From positions 35,561,212-35,625,211 of the forward strand of contig OY282609.1 in NCBI GenBank assembly GCA_958298945.1: a DNA stretch of 64,000 nucleotides, read 5' to 3'. A program made the position numbers and the translations under genes. This DNA comes from Atherix ibis. Its lineage: Eukaryota > Arthropoda > Insecta > Diptera > Athericidae. Shown here in pieces: positions 1 to 11,039 of this stretch; position 1 is the stretch's first letter; every line of letters begins with the position of its first letter. The notes under the pieces are model-generated. The model had not been told where the DNA came from. It ran no database searches and saw only the letters and a list, made by a program, of their open reading frames with translations.

Positions 1-545
1 AAAAATTTAAGATTGAGTTTTTTTTAAATATATATAATCCTAAACATTTCTAATGAAATGGATTAGAAAATTGATTGAAAATATTTTTAAAAGTTCTTTC
101 GGACAATATTTTGCTAATTTATAAGATAAATTATATACTGCACTTGGGGAAGTAGTATCGCAAGTATGATTTATGACACATGCACATTGACTACTACTAT
201 AAATAAGGGTATTTAAAAAATGTTCTTACTTAAATTAGTAAACATGAAATGTATTTTCCACCCCTTTTATCTATATTTTCCCATAAGTTTTTTATTGTCT
301 ATTTGCAAATGTCATATTTGTCATTTATAAAAAAATATCGGAGCTGCCAAAATTTAAACTTAAACTCGGTATACAGTTTTCAGCATTTTTATTATTATTA
401 TTATTAACTAATAAAAGAAAATTATCCATAAAGCTTGATTGGATTTCAGAAAAATATTGCTTTCTGAGCGTATAGAATTCGTCTTTAAAGTTTAAACTTA
501 ATAAAGAGATGCTATTTTTGTATTCTTGTAAAAAATTTGTAATGT
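1..545. other. AT-rich stretch, nothing recognised
   Basis: Low-complexity AT-rich DNA with short A and T runs. No reading frame, repeat or RNA signature could be supported on either strand. Confidence 0.6.
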
Positions 546-547
546 AT

Positions 548-1347
548 TAGATTGTTCGGAAAGTAATTTCAACGTTTTGAAAGGCCAGTTGATGCTTATG
601 AAGACACAATAAAGGCATTAATTGATGCAAACCGGCAAATAACAACTACTGAGATTGCTGAGCGATTAAATTTATCGAACTCAACCGTTTATGATCATTT
701 AAAACGGCTAGGTTTTACCTCAGCGATCGACATATGGGTTCCTCATCTTCTTACGGCAAAAGAATTTGAACAGTCGCATTGACGTTTGGGATTTGCTTCT
801 CAAACGCCAAGAAAATGATCCATTTTTAAAGTGTATCATCACTGGGGACGAGATATGGGTTATCTAAAACAAAGTTAAGCATACAAGATCCTGGAGTACA
901 GCAGATGAACCGGCTCAAAGCACTTCAAAATCCAATATTCATCAAAAAAAGGTTGTGCTATCTTTTTGGTGGGATTTCAAAGAGATCGTTTGTTTTGAGC
1001 TTCTACCGAGCAACAAAACGATTAATTCTGAAGTGTACTGTCATCAGTTGGAATATACTGCTCCACCCACCATACTCTCCAGACCTAGCACCTTCCGATT
1101 ATCATTTGTTCCGGTCTCGACAAAATTTTTTAGATGGAAAACGTTTAATTCAATTGAGGAGGTCAAAAATCACTTGGATCAGTTTTTTGCCAGCAACGAA
1201 TAAAAATTTTTTGAGCGTGGAATCATGCAAAGTGTATTGGATCAGACTGGACAATATTTAATTGAATAAAATATTAAATCACTATAAGAAAATCGTCTTT
1301 CATTTTTATAAAAACAAAAAGAAATTACGTTTCCAACAACCCAATAA
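548..1347 (+). mobile_element. mellifera-type mariner, internally deleted
   Basis: A Tc1/mariner cut-and-paste DNA transposon remnant, about 0.8 kb instead of the usual 1.3 kb. Imperfect terminal inverted repeats are visible at 548-570 and 1321-1346 (both read inward to GTAATTTC). Just inside the left repeat the frame already reads a mid-N-terminal helix-turn-helix region (EIAERLNLSNSTVYDHLKRL, about 648-710), so the first HTH is missing. The first catalytic block is recognisable as IITGDEIW near 836-860. The second block (HHDNA) is absent: the sequence jumps from a VYCHQLE motif near 1036 directly to PPYSPDLAPSDYHLF near 1070-1110. Frameshifts separate these pieces (the LSFWWDFKEIV part and the SPDLAPSD part are in different frames). 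The ITGDE/VYC.QL/HPPYSPDLAPSDYHLFRS combination is typical of the mellifera subfamily. It cannot encode an active transposase. Confidence 0.9.
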
Positions 1348-1349
1348 TA

Positions 1350-3040
1350 AATATTGAAAACAAGTTGAGATTATCCGAAACGGTTGCATGTGGTATTTCT
1401 TAAATTTGAAGCATTTCAAAACTACCGCCCAGTGATCAAAATAACGGAAGACAATATGCCGAACATTTATGTATGTAGATTTTTGAAACTTTCAAATCGC
1501 TTTTGGAAAGCATTTATTAAATTGTGATAATCTAATTTTAGTTTTAATATTTAAAAAGTACTCTTATTCTTTTTTATCAATAATATCAGTTGTAGGGAAT
1601 GGTGTTTTCAGTTTTTTTTTTTGTATTTAGGTAAAAATCAAGTTTTAAAAAAAATATAAATGCAACTCATGCAAACAAATTTTTGACTCTATAATTGAGA
1701 TGGTATTTTTTTTTCGTGCAATATAAGCTATAGAATAAATAAATTCTTCTGTTTAGTGTCTAAGGATTTCATATTATAAACTCAATATGGTGAGTTTATA
1801 AATATTAATTCCGCAACATAGTCTATGTTGAATATGTACTTTCTTATTGTAGCCGTATGTACTTTAGAAAATACTTTTAAATTTGAACGTTTATACAAAA
1901 ATTTCGAATACAACAACACATGGTTTTGATAATAAGAAGCTTAAAAAGTTTTCTTCTATTTTGAGCCAAAATATCTAAAACAAAATACAACGAATAATTT
2001 TTTTTTGCTGGGTAAATGTTTCAAGTCTTAACCATAAATACTCTTGACTTTACTTACAAGAACTTAACAAGACTTGGAAACAAACTTCAAAAGTTTCGAT
2101 AGTCGTGCAAACTTCTACTGAAATCTGAAAGCTTTGGAATTTTTTTTATTTTTTCTCTCTGCTGCTATTTTATTTCACAATAGATAAGAATACCAAAAAC
2201 AAAAATTATAGTCGAAATTTTTTTCTTTCGTGTTTTCCAGTTATTATGCTAACTTTTTACTGTATGAAAAATGTGTGCGTATCATATGTGAGATGCTTTT
2301 TCACGAAAAGAATGCTGCACATAAGAAGGACCAAAATTTCAGACAATAACATGGTGGTATGTTGTTTTTATTTGTTACAAGAGAGAATATTTCGGTATTG
2401 TTCAGTGTTTTCATTCAGCCCTCCATAAAGGATACCATCTGTTTTCGACAAATAAAAGTCAGCATTATCTTGTTTTCAAATATTACGTCGTACTTGGTTT
2501 TTGTATTACATTTTTACATTATGAATATTTTGTTTGGATTTTTTTAAATAAAAACTTTTCATAGTTTATTCAAGGAAAAATCACTTTCTATTTGGAAATT
2601 ACCAAATTACTTGTGTTTTGTTTCAATTTATTGAGTACTTTTATTAAACCTGCAAAGGATGGGGATTTTTCTATTAATAGTTTCAATATATGGTTTGGTA
2701 GATTTTTAATAAAACTGCTTCCTTAGTATAAGATTCATATATGCATTACGTTGGTAGGTGTTGAATTCTTAATAAAACCGTAATTTTTGTCCATACCTGG
2801 GAAGTTTTTGATATCTAAACCTCTTAATATTCAAATATATAAGCAAATTTAATAAAAAAAATATTAGTATAAAAATTTTAAAAAATTGAGGAGTCGAAAT
2901 TAAAGGTTAAATTGTCGTAAAATTCTAAAGTGTTAGAAAATTTTTTTGCTAACAACTATTAAGAATAAGCTAATACGCAATGTTGTTTACCATTATTATT
3001 TTAGGAAGCATTAGTTTAAATTTTATCCTGAAGTTTAGAA
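1350..3040. other. AT-rich stretch, nothing recognised
   Basis: Short chance reading frames only (about 60 codons near 2246-2547, hydrophobic and phenylalanine-rich, as expected of AT-rich noise). No transposon ends, tandem repeats or RNA genes were seen. Confidence 0.55.
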
Positions 3041-3099
3041 GTTGCATGGTGCAATACATTTTGTTGCCTTAGCTCCAAAATTATTATGATACCAGCAAA

Positions 3100-3739
3100 A
3101 TCCATTGGCACGCGTTTGAGAGTTGGATCTATTTTCGGAACGATTTCTGAAGCGGTCACCTATTCCTCTCGTAATTATTATTTTCAATATTTCTTTTACA
3201 TAATTTTTCAACATTCCTTCTAAGCAGATACATTTATGCAGCCCAATTCCGGAATAGACTTGATAATGCTCGTGGATAGAATCGGACGAGCGGAAGTTTC
3301 GACAATGTCATATACTTTTTGGCGAAGTAATAAATTCCCAAATCCTATCTATCATATCCACAAGTTCTACAATATCTTCTTTAACCTTCTATCACCGATT
3401 TCGCTTTTATCACTGATTTCACTTTTATCGCCGATTTTGGAGTCTTACAGACGCTGTTCCAGCCATCTTTCGTCACGAGAGAATGAGTGACGCGCAATAA
3501 GTGCTGCCTTCAGAATATTGAGTTTATTCTCTGAAGCTGGACTTTTGATAATACTACCAACCATTTCCTAAGATAGTGCCTGTACTACATGATGGGATTT
3601 ACTGTCGTCTCTAGTCAAATAAGTGCTCGACCTGCAAAAACCATGCTTCGGGCATAGTGAGCCAAAAAGCCGGTAGTTTCTGCAAAATCGCACTGTCAAC
3701 CTGCACCTGTGTTGATCTGTACCCCATTTTGGTGGCCAT
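3100..3739 (-). pseudogene. Ty3/gypsy-like Gag (capsid) remnant
   Basis: Degenerate Gag of an LTR-type retroelement, read right to left. A possible start codon is at 3739 (MATKMGYRSTQVQV...). It is followed by LPAFWLTMPEAWF, the insect gypsy Gag signature (leucine-proline-x-phenylalanine-tryptophan ... PE.WF). About 40 residues on come HHVVQAL and then LNILKAALIARHSFS, matching the usual LK.ALI.R.S capsid helix. In-frame stops follow HHVVQALS and again after WLEQRL. Near 3395-3435 an 18-base unit is repeated about 2.7 times, giving GDKSEI/SDKSEI/GDRR. The matching NLW and later pieces drift through more stops to about 3100. No protease, reverse transcriptase or LTRs were found nearby, so this is a solo Gag fragment. 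Family assignment rests on recalled motif patterns. Confidence 0.8.
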
Positions 3740-4019
3740 ATTGAATTAAAATACCAACAAAAGAATCACAGACAAGGATACTACCAATCAATACCGCTAT
3801 GTGGACCAAAAAAAAAACTAAAACAAAATCAACCAAAAAAAAATTATCAAACGAAAGGACATTCGAATTGAACGTATGTTAATGTGAGCGAAAATAACTT
3901 AATAATAATGAGTATTAAAAAAACTTAGCAGTAAAAAAAAGAAAAAATGGTTTACTTAAAAATAAAATATTTTTTTTAATAATTCTTATTTTTTATTTTT
4001 AATAATTTTTTTTGTTTGT
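3740..4019. other. A-rich spacer
   Basis: Begins with the 5' flank of the Gag remnant and passes into A-rich sequence (long A and T runs, 3800-4015). No gene seen. Confidence 0.5.
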
Positions 4020-4330
4020 TTTGATATTTTTAATGTTGCTGCTGCTTCTGCGATTGGTTGCTGATTTTTGTTGTTTTTTTCTGTATTTTTGCCGATGATT
4101 TTGTTGTAAATGTTGAAGGAGTTGCTGCTCTAGTTGAAATTGTAACTATTTCTGTTGTTGTTGCTGATGTTGCAGTTTTTTTTTTGTTGTTGTTGCAGTT
4201 GCTGCTGTAATTAATGTTGCTGTTGCTGCAATTTTTGTTTGTTTCCGCTTGTTGTGGCTTGTTATTGTTGTTGAAGTGCTGAAGGTTGTGGTTGTTGCAG
4301 AAGCGGCTGCAATTATTGTTGCAGTGGATG
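4020..4330. repeat. Imperfect TTG/CTG trinucleotide low-complexity tract
   Basis: Degenerate TTG, TGC and TGT triplets (CAA/CAG on the other strand) over about 300 bases, the kind of tract common in fly introns and opa-type repeats. Threonine/serine-rich or valine-rich frames can be read through it, but they follow the repeat rather than a gene. Confidence 0.8.
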
Positions 4331-4334
4331 CAAT

Positions 4335-4720
4335 TGGGTTTATTCTATTTTGGAACGTCCGACGAACCAACGAGGTCACCAATTATAAATTACTGTTCAA
4401 TTTATATTGTTTACAAGCAATCATTATTTTTTATTAATGACCAAATTCACAAGCACATGAACAGATATTTACTTTCTAATTTATTAATTTTTTTGAAGTA
4501 ATTTATTTAGAATATTATTTTGTCTTATAAATTTAACTTAAACTCTAGTCAGCAATTCACTATAATTAACTTCTTACAAGCATCTGATTTTAATAATACA
4601 TTTTATACTTTTTATTAGGAACTCACTCTACTAACTTAGTTACAATCTACCCTAAACTATCTCGCGCGTATCTCGAGCAACTCGATTAAAAATCATAATC
4701 ATTTCGTTTCGCATACTTTG
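4335..4720. other. AT-rich spacer
   Basis: Between the triplet tract and the R1-like fragment. No feature supported. Confidence 0.5.
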
Positions 4721-4734
4721 TAAACACTGTAGGA

Positions 4735-5715
4735 TTGATACCTCAGGACTCTGTCCTGGGGCCACTCTTGCGGAACATCATGTACGACGGCAAACTCCAT
4801 CTAGAATTGCCGACGAACACAACACTCGTCGCTTTCGCGGACGACGTAGCAGGAGGCCCCAGTCAGCAGGAAGCCCCAGGCAAATCCGAAGGAGACTATT
4901 GGCAACTGAAGTTACCTCCGTCCTGCTATACGGAGCACCAGTGTGGTCGAAATCGCTAGAGCTAACAACATACCGCAAGATAATGTCATCAGTCCAGCGG
5001 CTGTCAGCGATCAAAGTAGCGTCGGCATACCGAACGGTATCACACGATGCGGTCAATGTCGTGACATCATGCCCACCCATCGACATTCTGGCAAGAGAGC
5101 GGGAACGCCAATATCGTGGGAAGAGGGAAGAGCGGCGAAAGGTACCATGTGAAGAGGAGAGACCCGAGAGTCTTCGCCTCTGGCAAGAGAGGTGGGACAG
5201 CTCGACGAAGGCTCAGTGGACTCGTCGGCTGATCCCAGATGTCACAAAATGGGTCACTCGCCTACATGGGGAAGTCGGGTATTACATCACACAACTCTTG
5301 ACTGGGCACGGATGCTTTCGGGCGTACTTGCACAAATTCAAGAGAACTGACTCTCCAAACTGTCATCATTGCCGCGATGTGATCGAAGGGTCAGAACACG
5401 TGTTCTTCCAATGTCCCTTGTACGAAAAGACATGGGCAGAACCGGAGAGAAATCTGGACCATTCCATCAGTCCAGGAAACATAGTGGAGTGCATGCTGAA
5501 GAGCCAATCGGCTTGTAACAGAGTTGCAGAGTACGCGGAATCTATCATCAAGGTACTTTGCACCACGTACGAAGAATAGGCCGCGAGGCGTCATAACATC
5601 AGGACAGCAATAACATCAAAAAGAACACCCCGACGAAGTAGTATTTACAAAGAGTGCCGCCGGCGAACCATCGCTCCGGGAACAAGAGAATGTTTTATGA
5701 AAAGGAAGACTTTTA
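4735..5715 (+). pseudogene. R1-clade LINE, 3' part of ORF2 (broken)
   Basis: A 5'-truncated non-LTR retrotransposon. The first block (4735-4860) is the reverse transcriptase palm: PQDSVLGPLL (motif B) followed by VAFADDVA, the catalytic FADD box. About 100 residues are then missing, and the frame resumes at 4899 with TSVLLYGAPVWS, the thumb motif. An open frame of about 225 codons runs to 5579 and ends with the R1-type C-terminal zinc knuckle (CHHC...EHVFFQC, about 5360-5415) and a C-terminal helix. After the stop, about 130 bases of GC-richer sequence may be the 3' UTR. The base composition (near 50% GC) stands out sharply from the flanks, showing relatively recent arrival. It differs in sequence from the family A copies at 11, 19.5 and 57 kb. 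Confidence 0.9.
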
Positions 5716-6140
5716 TTGACATACTTTATGGAAATAAAATTGATCCTAAAAGCAAAATGCAAACACTGTAGAAGTCGATTCATTAAATTACATTAGGAAT
5801 AAATTTTTTTGAAAATCCTTTTATCAAGAGCTGCGTATTTAGATTTACCTTTTTTAAAAATTAGAATCAAAATATTGTCACCATAAATAAGGTGGGATTA
5901 TTTTTGTAAGGAAAAGGAAAGGAAGTTAGTATGTGGGATGGAAAAGAATAAAGAAAGGAGAGATCTCTGCGAAATACCATTTTCCATTTTGCGCTGCCTA
6001 GAAAAGTAGCCATAAACTTTCACAGTAATGGTCCAATCAGCTAAATATGATCTATGAAATTATAAGATTTATTCATACCCTAATTAGCCAGATTAAGTTG
6101 CTGTAGGTTATGAGAACTGAAACATTTTACGAAGCTTGTA
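5716..6140. other. Intergenic spacer
   Basis: Purine-rich stretch near 5900-5960, otherwise AT-rich. Nothing recognised. Confidence 0.5.
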
Positions 6141-6145
6141 AACGT

Positions 6146-6229
6146 CCTAAACAATTCTCTATGTCATTCATGAGTCCAAAACAATTCTCTATGTCATTCA
6201 TGAGTCCAAAACAATTCTCTATGTCATTC
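6146..6229. repeat. 30-bp tandem repeat, about 2.8 copies
   Basis: Near-identical 30-base units start at 6146, 6176 and 6206, with core AACAATTCTCTATGTCATTC. The last copy is partial. High identity implies recent slippage or duplication. Confidence 0.95.
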
Positions 6230-6295
6230 TAACAAATGTTGTTACAAGATTTTTTTAAGGTTTGCTTATATATGGTCATATACCAACTGGAAATA

Positions 6296-6379
6296 TAGAT
6301 TTAGATGAATAAACTTGTATTTTTAATTTTCGGAATTTATTCAGAAAATTAAAAATACAAGTTTATTCATCTAAATCTA
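6296..6379. repeat. Perfect inverted repeat, 36-bp arms, 12-nt spacer
   Basis: Left arm 6296-6331 is the exact reverse complement of 6344-6379. The right arm contains the end of the mariner coding region and its stop codon, so the left arm is an inverted copy of transposon 3' sequence. The central bases are themselves quasi-palindromic (AATTTTC...GAAAATT), a natural site for fold-back priming. Confidence 0.97.
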
Positions 6380-6725
6380 CATTGTCATCTTCAAAGTAAT
6401 CCCCATTGACTTTAACACACTTATGCCAGCGCTTGATCCAATGCTCGAAACATTTTTTATATTCGGTTTTCGGTATGTCCATCAGTGCTTCCTGCGATTT
6501 TTCCATTACTTCCTCTCGGCTGTTGAAACACGTTCCCCGTAATGGTTTTTTTAGCTCACAGGGAGCCAAATCAGGTAAATTCGGTGGTTGTTGGATGGTA
6601 TTTGTTGCATTTTTCATCAAAAAATTAAGAATAATAATGGCACTATGCGACGGTGCGTTATCATGGTGCAAAATCCACGAGTTTCTTGCCCGCAATTCTG
6701 GTCTCTTTCGGCGAATTGCTTGGCT
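6363..6725 (-). pseudogene. mariner transposase, C-terminal remnant
   Basis: Reads right to left. It begins near 6725 with QAIRRKRPELRARNS, then the second catalytic block HHDNAPSH and PPNLPDLAPCE. At the third catalytic site the usual DFFLFPK run is deleted, so CE is joined straight to LKKPLRGTCF. The C-terminus is complete (WIKRWHKCVKVNGDYFEDD...) and ends at a stop inside the palindrome at 6344-6379. The N-terminal half, including the DNA-binding domain and first aspartate, is missing. No outer inverted repeats were located. The GDYFE..D ending differs from the cecropia- and mellifera-type copies elsewhere in the window. Confidence 0.88.
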
Positions 6726-6799
6726 ACGTTACTTTTGCAAATGTCAAGCTATGACGCTAAGATTTAGAGGGAATATCAACAACAGATGTACCAACTTAA

Positions 6800-8990
6800 T
6801 AAAAAAAGAACTCAAATCGAAACTATGGGTTGTATAAAGAAAAGCGTTGCTGTTCTAGCAATTAGTATACCAAGTATATTTTCAGTAAGCAAATGAAGGC
6901 CCCATATTATTCCTTAAACCGTTAATTATATAAAATACACTCCACAGTCTATCGTATTATATACAATGGAGCTAATTACATTGCATTAATATATAAGAAC
7001 AATTTGTAAATAGCTCAAATTATATTGAACAAGACTATACGAAATTTGCATATTGGTTTACCGACTATATTTTCTAGCATGTTTTCCTACAGAAAAACAA
7101 AATATTTTATATACTATTTCAGAATTGCTGATACATCAAATACACGATAATTCTCAGTAAATTTATAAAAGTCTTCTTTTCTACTATCAATTTTTCCAAA
7201 GAGTTAGCTCCGAATTGGGATTTTCATTTATATCTATCTACCAGTTTCATAATACCTTTAAGTGACAGTAGCATGAAAATGCATTTTAAGAGCAGAGCGG
7301 AGAAAAATATTCTTTAAACATTCAACAATTTTGTTGGGATTTCTTCTGGCAGTCTGCCCAGGATTGTGTGGACTTTAGTCGTTCCTTTTATATATAACAA
7401 ACCATCTCTCCTTCTACATACATACATGCATAAATACCAAACGGTATATTTTATACTTTGGTTATTGTTCATATATGTGGATATGTTGTACACCCAATAT
7501 TATGCTACTTTTAGTATTCATGCTATATTCTCATTGATTTTACATGCTACGTTCTGTAACAAAAGCAATACAATGAATAATTTTGTGAAAGCAAAATGCT
7601 TAAAGTGTAAGTATTATGTATATAAGGAAGAATGCCTTTGCTGGGAAGGTATTATGACTGAAAAATTGCTAACAAAAGTAACGTTCAATTTTATACTGAA
7701 AAGCGATGCATTTTTGATTTTTATAATGCAGTAAATAAGAAAAGCATGGAGCATAAATTTATAATGAAATTCATATGCCTTCTTGATATGGTTTTAGTAC
7801 ATCAAAACGTATTGGAAAGATATGTTCTTGTATGGAAAGCTATCATTATCCACAATTTAATTAATAATGTTACATTAGATGATATACAAAAATGTATTTT
7901 AAATAATAAAATCTCGTATTAGAAATTGTTCTATAATCTTAAAATACATTCAATTTCTTTATTGGAATTCTTGCACATTAAGCATTTGACGTTCGTACTC
8001 GTAATATGCAAGATGCAATAGACGTCATTCATTTCTCTTTGATGTCAAAACAAACTTCGTCCAGACGCTTATAATAATAAAAGCAATATGCTCTATGCAT
8101 AATGGAAAATGTTCTTAGTTTTTCGAGATGAAAATAAATGATCACACTTGACGTAATAGAAATTTTATATTGGAAGTGTTATCCTTTATTCAATGGATCG
8201 TATAGTCTGTATTGTATCGTAGTTTTCTATTCACTCGTCGATGATGGGCTACAGGAAAATAATCAATTATATTTGCATAAAATGTGTATAGTTATTTTGA
8301 CTTTAATGTAGAGAAAAATAGAAATAATTTTAAAGTGTTTGTGTCGGAAATAATGAAGTGGGAAAAATATTAAAGAGGAAACTTTTCTGAAAAGTCTTAT
8401 CAAAATCCTGTGTTCTTATTTTGTAATATTATTTTTAAAAAAATGATAAAATTAATGTTCATTTTGCAAACTTTCGAATATCTTGAGGATTTATATAAAA
8501 TCTTTGCAAAACAAATGTTTTTTAACTGTTGCACGTATAAAAAAAATTTAAAGAAAGAGGCCATGAACAGTTTTTAGTTCAACGAACCCATATAACTATT
8601 TTCAATTTGGATTTGTTCGAAAAAACTGAACTCGTCTTTAACTAAACTTAATTTCAGTATTTCTTTATTTGCTTTTATAAAATTTTATCAAAAAGTCACT
8701 ACTTCTTAGTTATTTTTTTTATTTAATTATTAACGTTGAATTTAACTATAACATATTCAAATCATATTCTGATAATTTTGTCCACTTAACCGGGCAGGAT
8801 TTTTATTAGCTTATCAGTCTGATAATGATTCGTAAAAAATACTTTAATCTTAAATTGTAAGCCACATTTACATTAAATATACGGAAAAGCATTTTAATAT
8901 TATTTGGAGATGCTTAACATTGAAATCTATTTGAAATTTTCTATGTCTTTTATTCAAAATGTTATCTGAATAATTTTTTAAATTTGAAAT
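6800..8990. other. AT-rich stretch, nothing recognised
   Basis: Contains a 122-codon open frame (7366-7734) whose composition (Tyr, Phe, Leu, Ile) is that expected of AT-rich noise and shows no domain I know. No repeats or transposon ends were identified. Confidence 0.5.
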
Positions 8991-8994
8991 TGTC

Positions 8995-9298
8995 CAACAT
9001 CATCAATGGTGCAATAACTGGCAGTCGGGTCTTGGTTTGCTGTTCAGTATTCACAACATAATTCAACTTTTTTTGCTGTTTGCGCATATTTGGCGAAGGA
9101 TTATTTGTACAGCTTGTTTCAACTGGCTCCATGGTATCGATATCATCGAAATTACTTTCTTCAGCACCAGCTTAAATAAAACGCATAGGAGTTCATCTTC
9201 TTACCATCTATATACCATTGATTATTTTGTTTGGCTCTGACCAGTGTTTCAGCAGCTTTTATCTGGCTTCGCAGTTTGCTCACAGTCATTCCAGCTTA
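8995..9298 (-). pseudogene. Unidentified coding remnant, possibly retroelement ORF1
   Basis: Read right to left, two frames carry non-random, charged, protein-like sequence in a GC-richer patch. Frame one (about 9295-9171) reads MTVSKLRSQIKAAETLVRAK and continues to NSYAFYLSW. A one-step frameshift leads to frame two (about 9169-8998), which reads EESNFDDIDTMEPVETSC, then RKQQKKLNYV, ending TRLPVIAPLMMLDNF. The layout of a charged, proline-containing linker before a hydrophobic L-P-x-I-x-P segment resembles jockey-clade ORF1 (nucleic-acid-binding Gag-like) proteins, but I cannot confirm this. It could also be a fragment of a host gene. Stops and the frameshift indicate it is dead. Confidence 0.4.
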
Positions 9299-9299
9299 G

Positions 9300-11035
9300 T
9301 TGTTATGTCAAATTCTATCATCATTTTTCAAAGCTTGACACTGGCTATGTTATTATTAGTTTTATCTTGGCTATGATATCAAAATAGAGAGAAACTTCCA
9401 AAACATTATGAGTTTCCAAAACAATTGTGCTGATACCGCTGTTTCCGAATAATTTATGGTTTCTTGATCCGTGGCTAGCTTTTTCAAAAATGTATTATAA
9501 TTAAGATGTTGTTTCCTCAAAAAAATGGAAATGACTTATGGTAAATTATTTAACTCAAAAAATTCTAGGCTAGTCAAAAACTTTTCTGTTAATAACTGTA
9601 GATTATTTTACCCGTAATTTTAGATTTTATCTTAACAAAACCTTATTTAAGAGGTTTTTTGCAGTTCTATTGTAGTAAAAATTATTAATGTTAAAAAAAC
9701 TCAAAGAGTTATTTAACAGCAGCTTGTTTTTATTATAAGTTTGAAATAATAATTAGAGATTCTTATATCAAAGAACTGATGAGCTCAAAAATATATAATA
9801 ATTCATTTAAATATCGATAAATTTGCAAGGTTAATTTGGTTGTATGATATTGTCCAAAGCTTTAAAAAAATATATTTTGTAATTAATTCAATTTGTCAAT
9901 GCATGAGTGGATAATACACGTAAACGATGGAAAACCTGAAATCTTAGGCACCACCGCGTCTCTATTTTTAGAATAATATGGATCACTATACTGGGTTATA
10001 AATTAGTTCCGGACTGTATTACTAGCGCTTGGGTTGATCATATTAAATAAGTCCTTTTTACAGTTTTACCCATCAAGTCCTCGGATTTTTTTTAATATGT
10101 TTTTGTTTACTTAAATATAAAAATATTTAAGTAAACTGAACTGTTGAATAACTTAAAAAAACAATAGTTATGGCCATAAATAAAAATTCACACACATTAA
10201 TTTCATTGAACTGAAAAATTCAATTAAAGTTTTGCTTAAAAACAACTTCGAACATTAAAAATTTCTATTAATGAACAAACATAAATATAAACCAGAAAAT
10301 CCTATGAAATTATTTTGTTTTAAATTTAAAATTAAATTATAAAGCACATCATATATTAAGCTAAAATATAACGAATGCATAAAATTTTGTTTAAAAAAAA
10401 TGATAAACTTTTACGAAAAGATAGTCAATGATAATTTGAATGAATTTAGTTATTTTTTAGCACTGTTTTGATTTATAATGTGCAGACAACTTTATTCTTA
10501 TGGCAATAATAAAAACAGTCTTTGAAGAAATTTTTTTAATAAAATAAATGATTGCTTGTTGGTAGTAAACAAATTTTTAAAAAAGTTTGAAACTGCTATT
10601 ATTGCGGACGTTACGAAGATGAGATTTGTTTTGAGTGATAACTTAAAATATTTCAATTTGCTTAAACTTGATGGGTTATTATTTACAAAGTTTTTAACAC
10701 CATTTATTTCTTCTAAAATAAATTTTTTTATGTTTTCAATATAATTTCTTAATTTTTTATCGGCCTAATTGAAAAGCGCCAATTTTAATTTTAAATTTGA
10801 AGCAAACCAAATGGCCATCTAAAATAAAATATTTTAAAGAGAAATGAATATATTGGCAACATTGACTTTACATAGATAAAACAGTCCAAGTTTTTTGTAA
10901 CATTTTCTTAATTGAAACTAATATATTATTGGACGGCTATATCAATGGAGTTGTTAAGATTTTGAGGAGGAAGTTAATTAGTTTGAAAGAGTATTTCCAA
11001 ATAGGATTATTGAATCAACAACTGCATAGTCATAT
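9300..11035. other. AT-rich stretch with one small palindrome
   Basis: A perfect 14-bp stem (10105-10118 with 10123-10136, loop AAAA) is present. Otherwise nothing was recognised. Confidence 0.55.
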
Positions 11036-11039
11036 TCGT

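Noticed and set aside
4146..4382. Thr/Ser-rich 78-codon frame on the minus strand
   Set aside because: It follows the degenerate TTG/CTG triplet tract; the composition is dictated by the repeat.
6146..6229. Repeat-spacer array resembling CRISPR
   Set aside because: The 30-base units are contiguous with no unique spacers; it is a simple tandem repeat in an animal-type genome.
7366..7734. 122-codon frame as a gene
   Set aside because: Composition is that of AT-rich noise (Tyr, Phe, Leu, Ile, Lys), there is no domain, and no regulatory or splice context.
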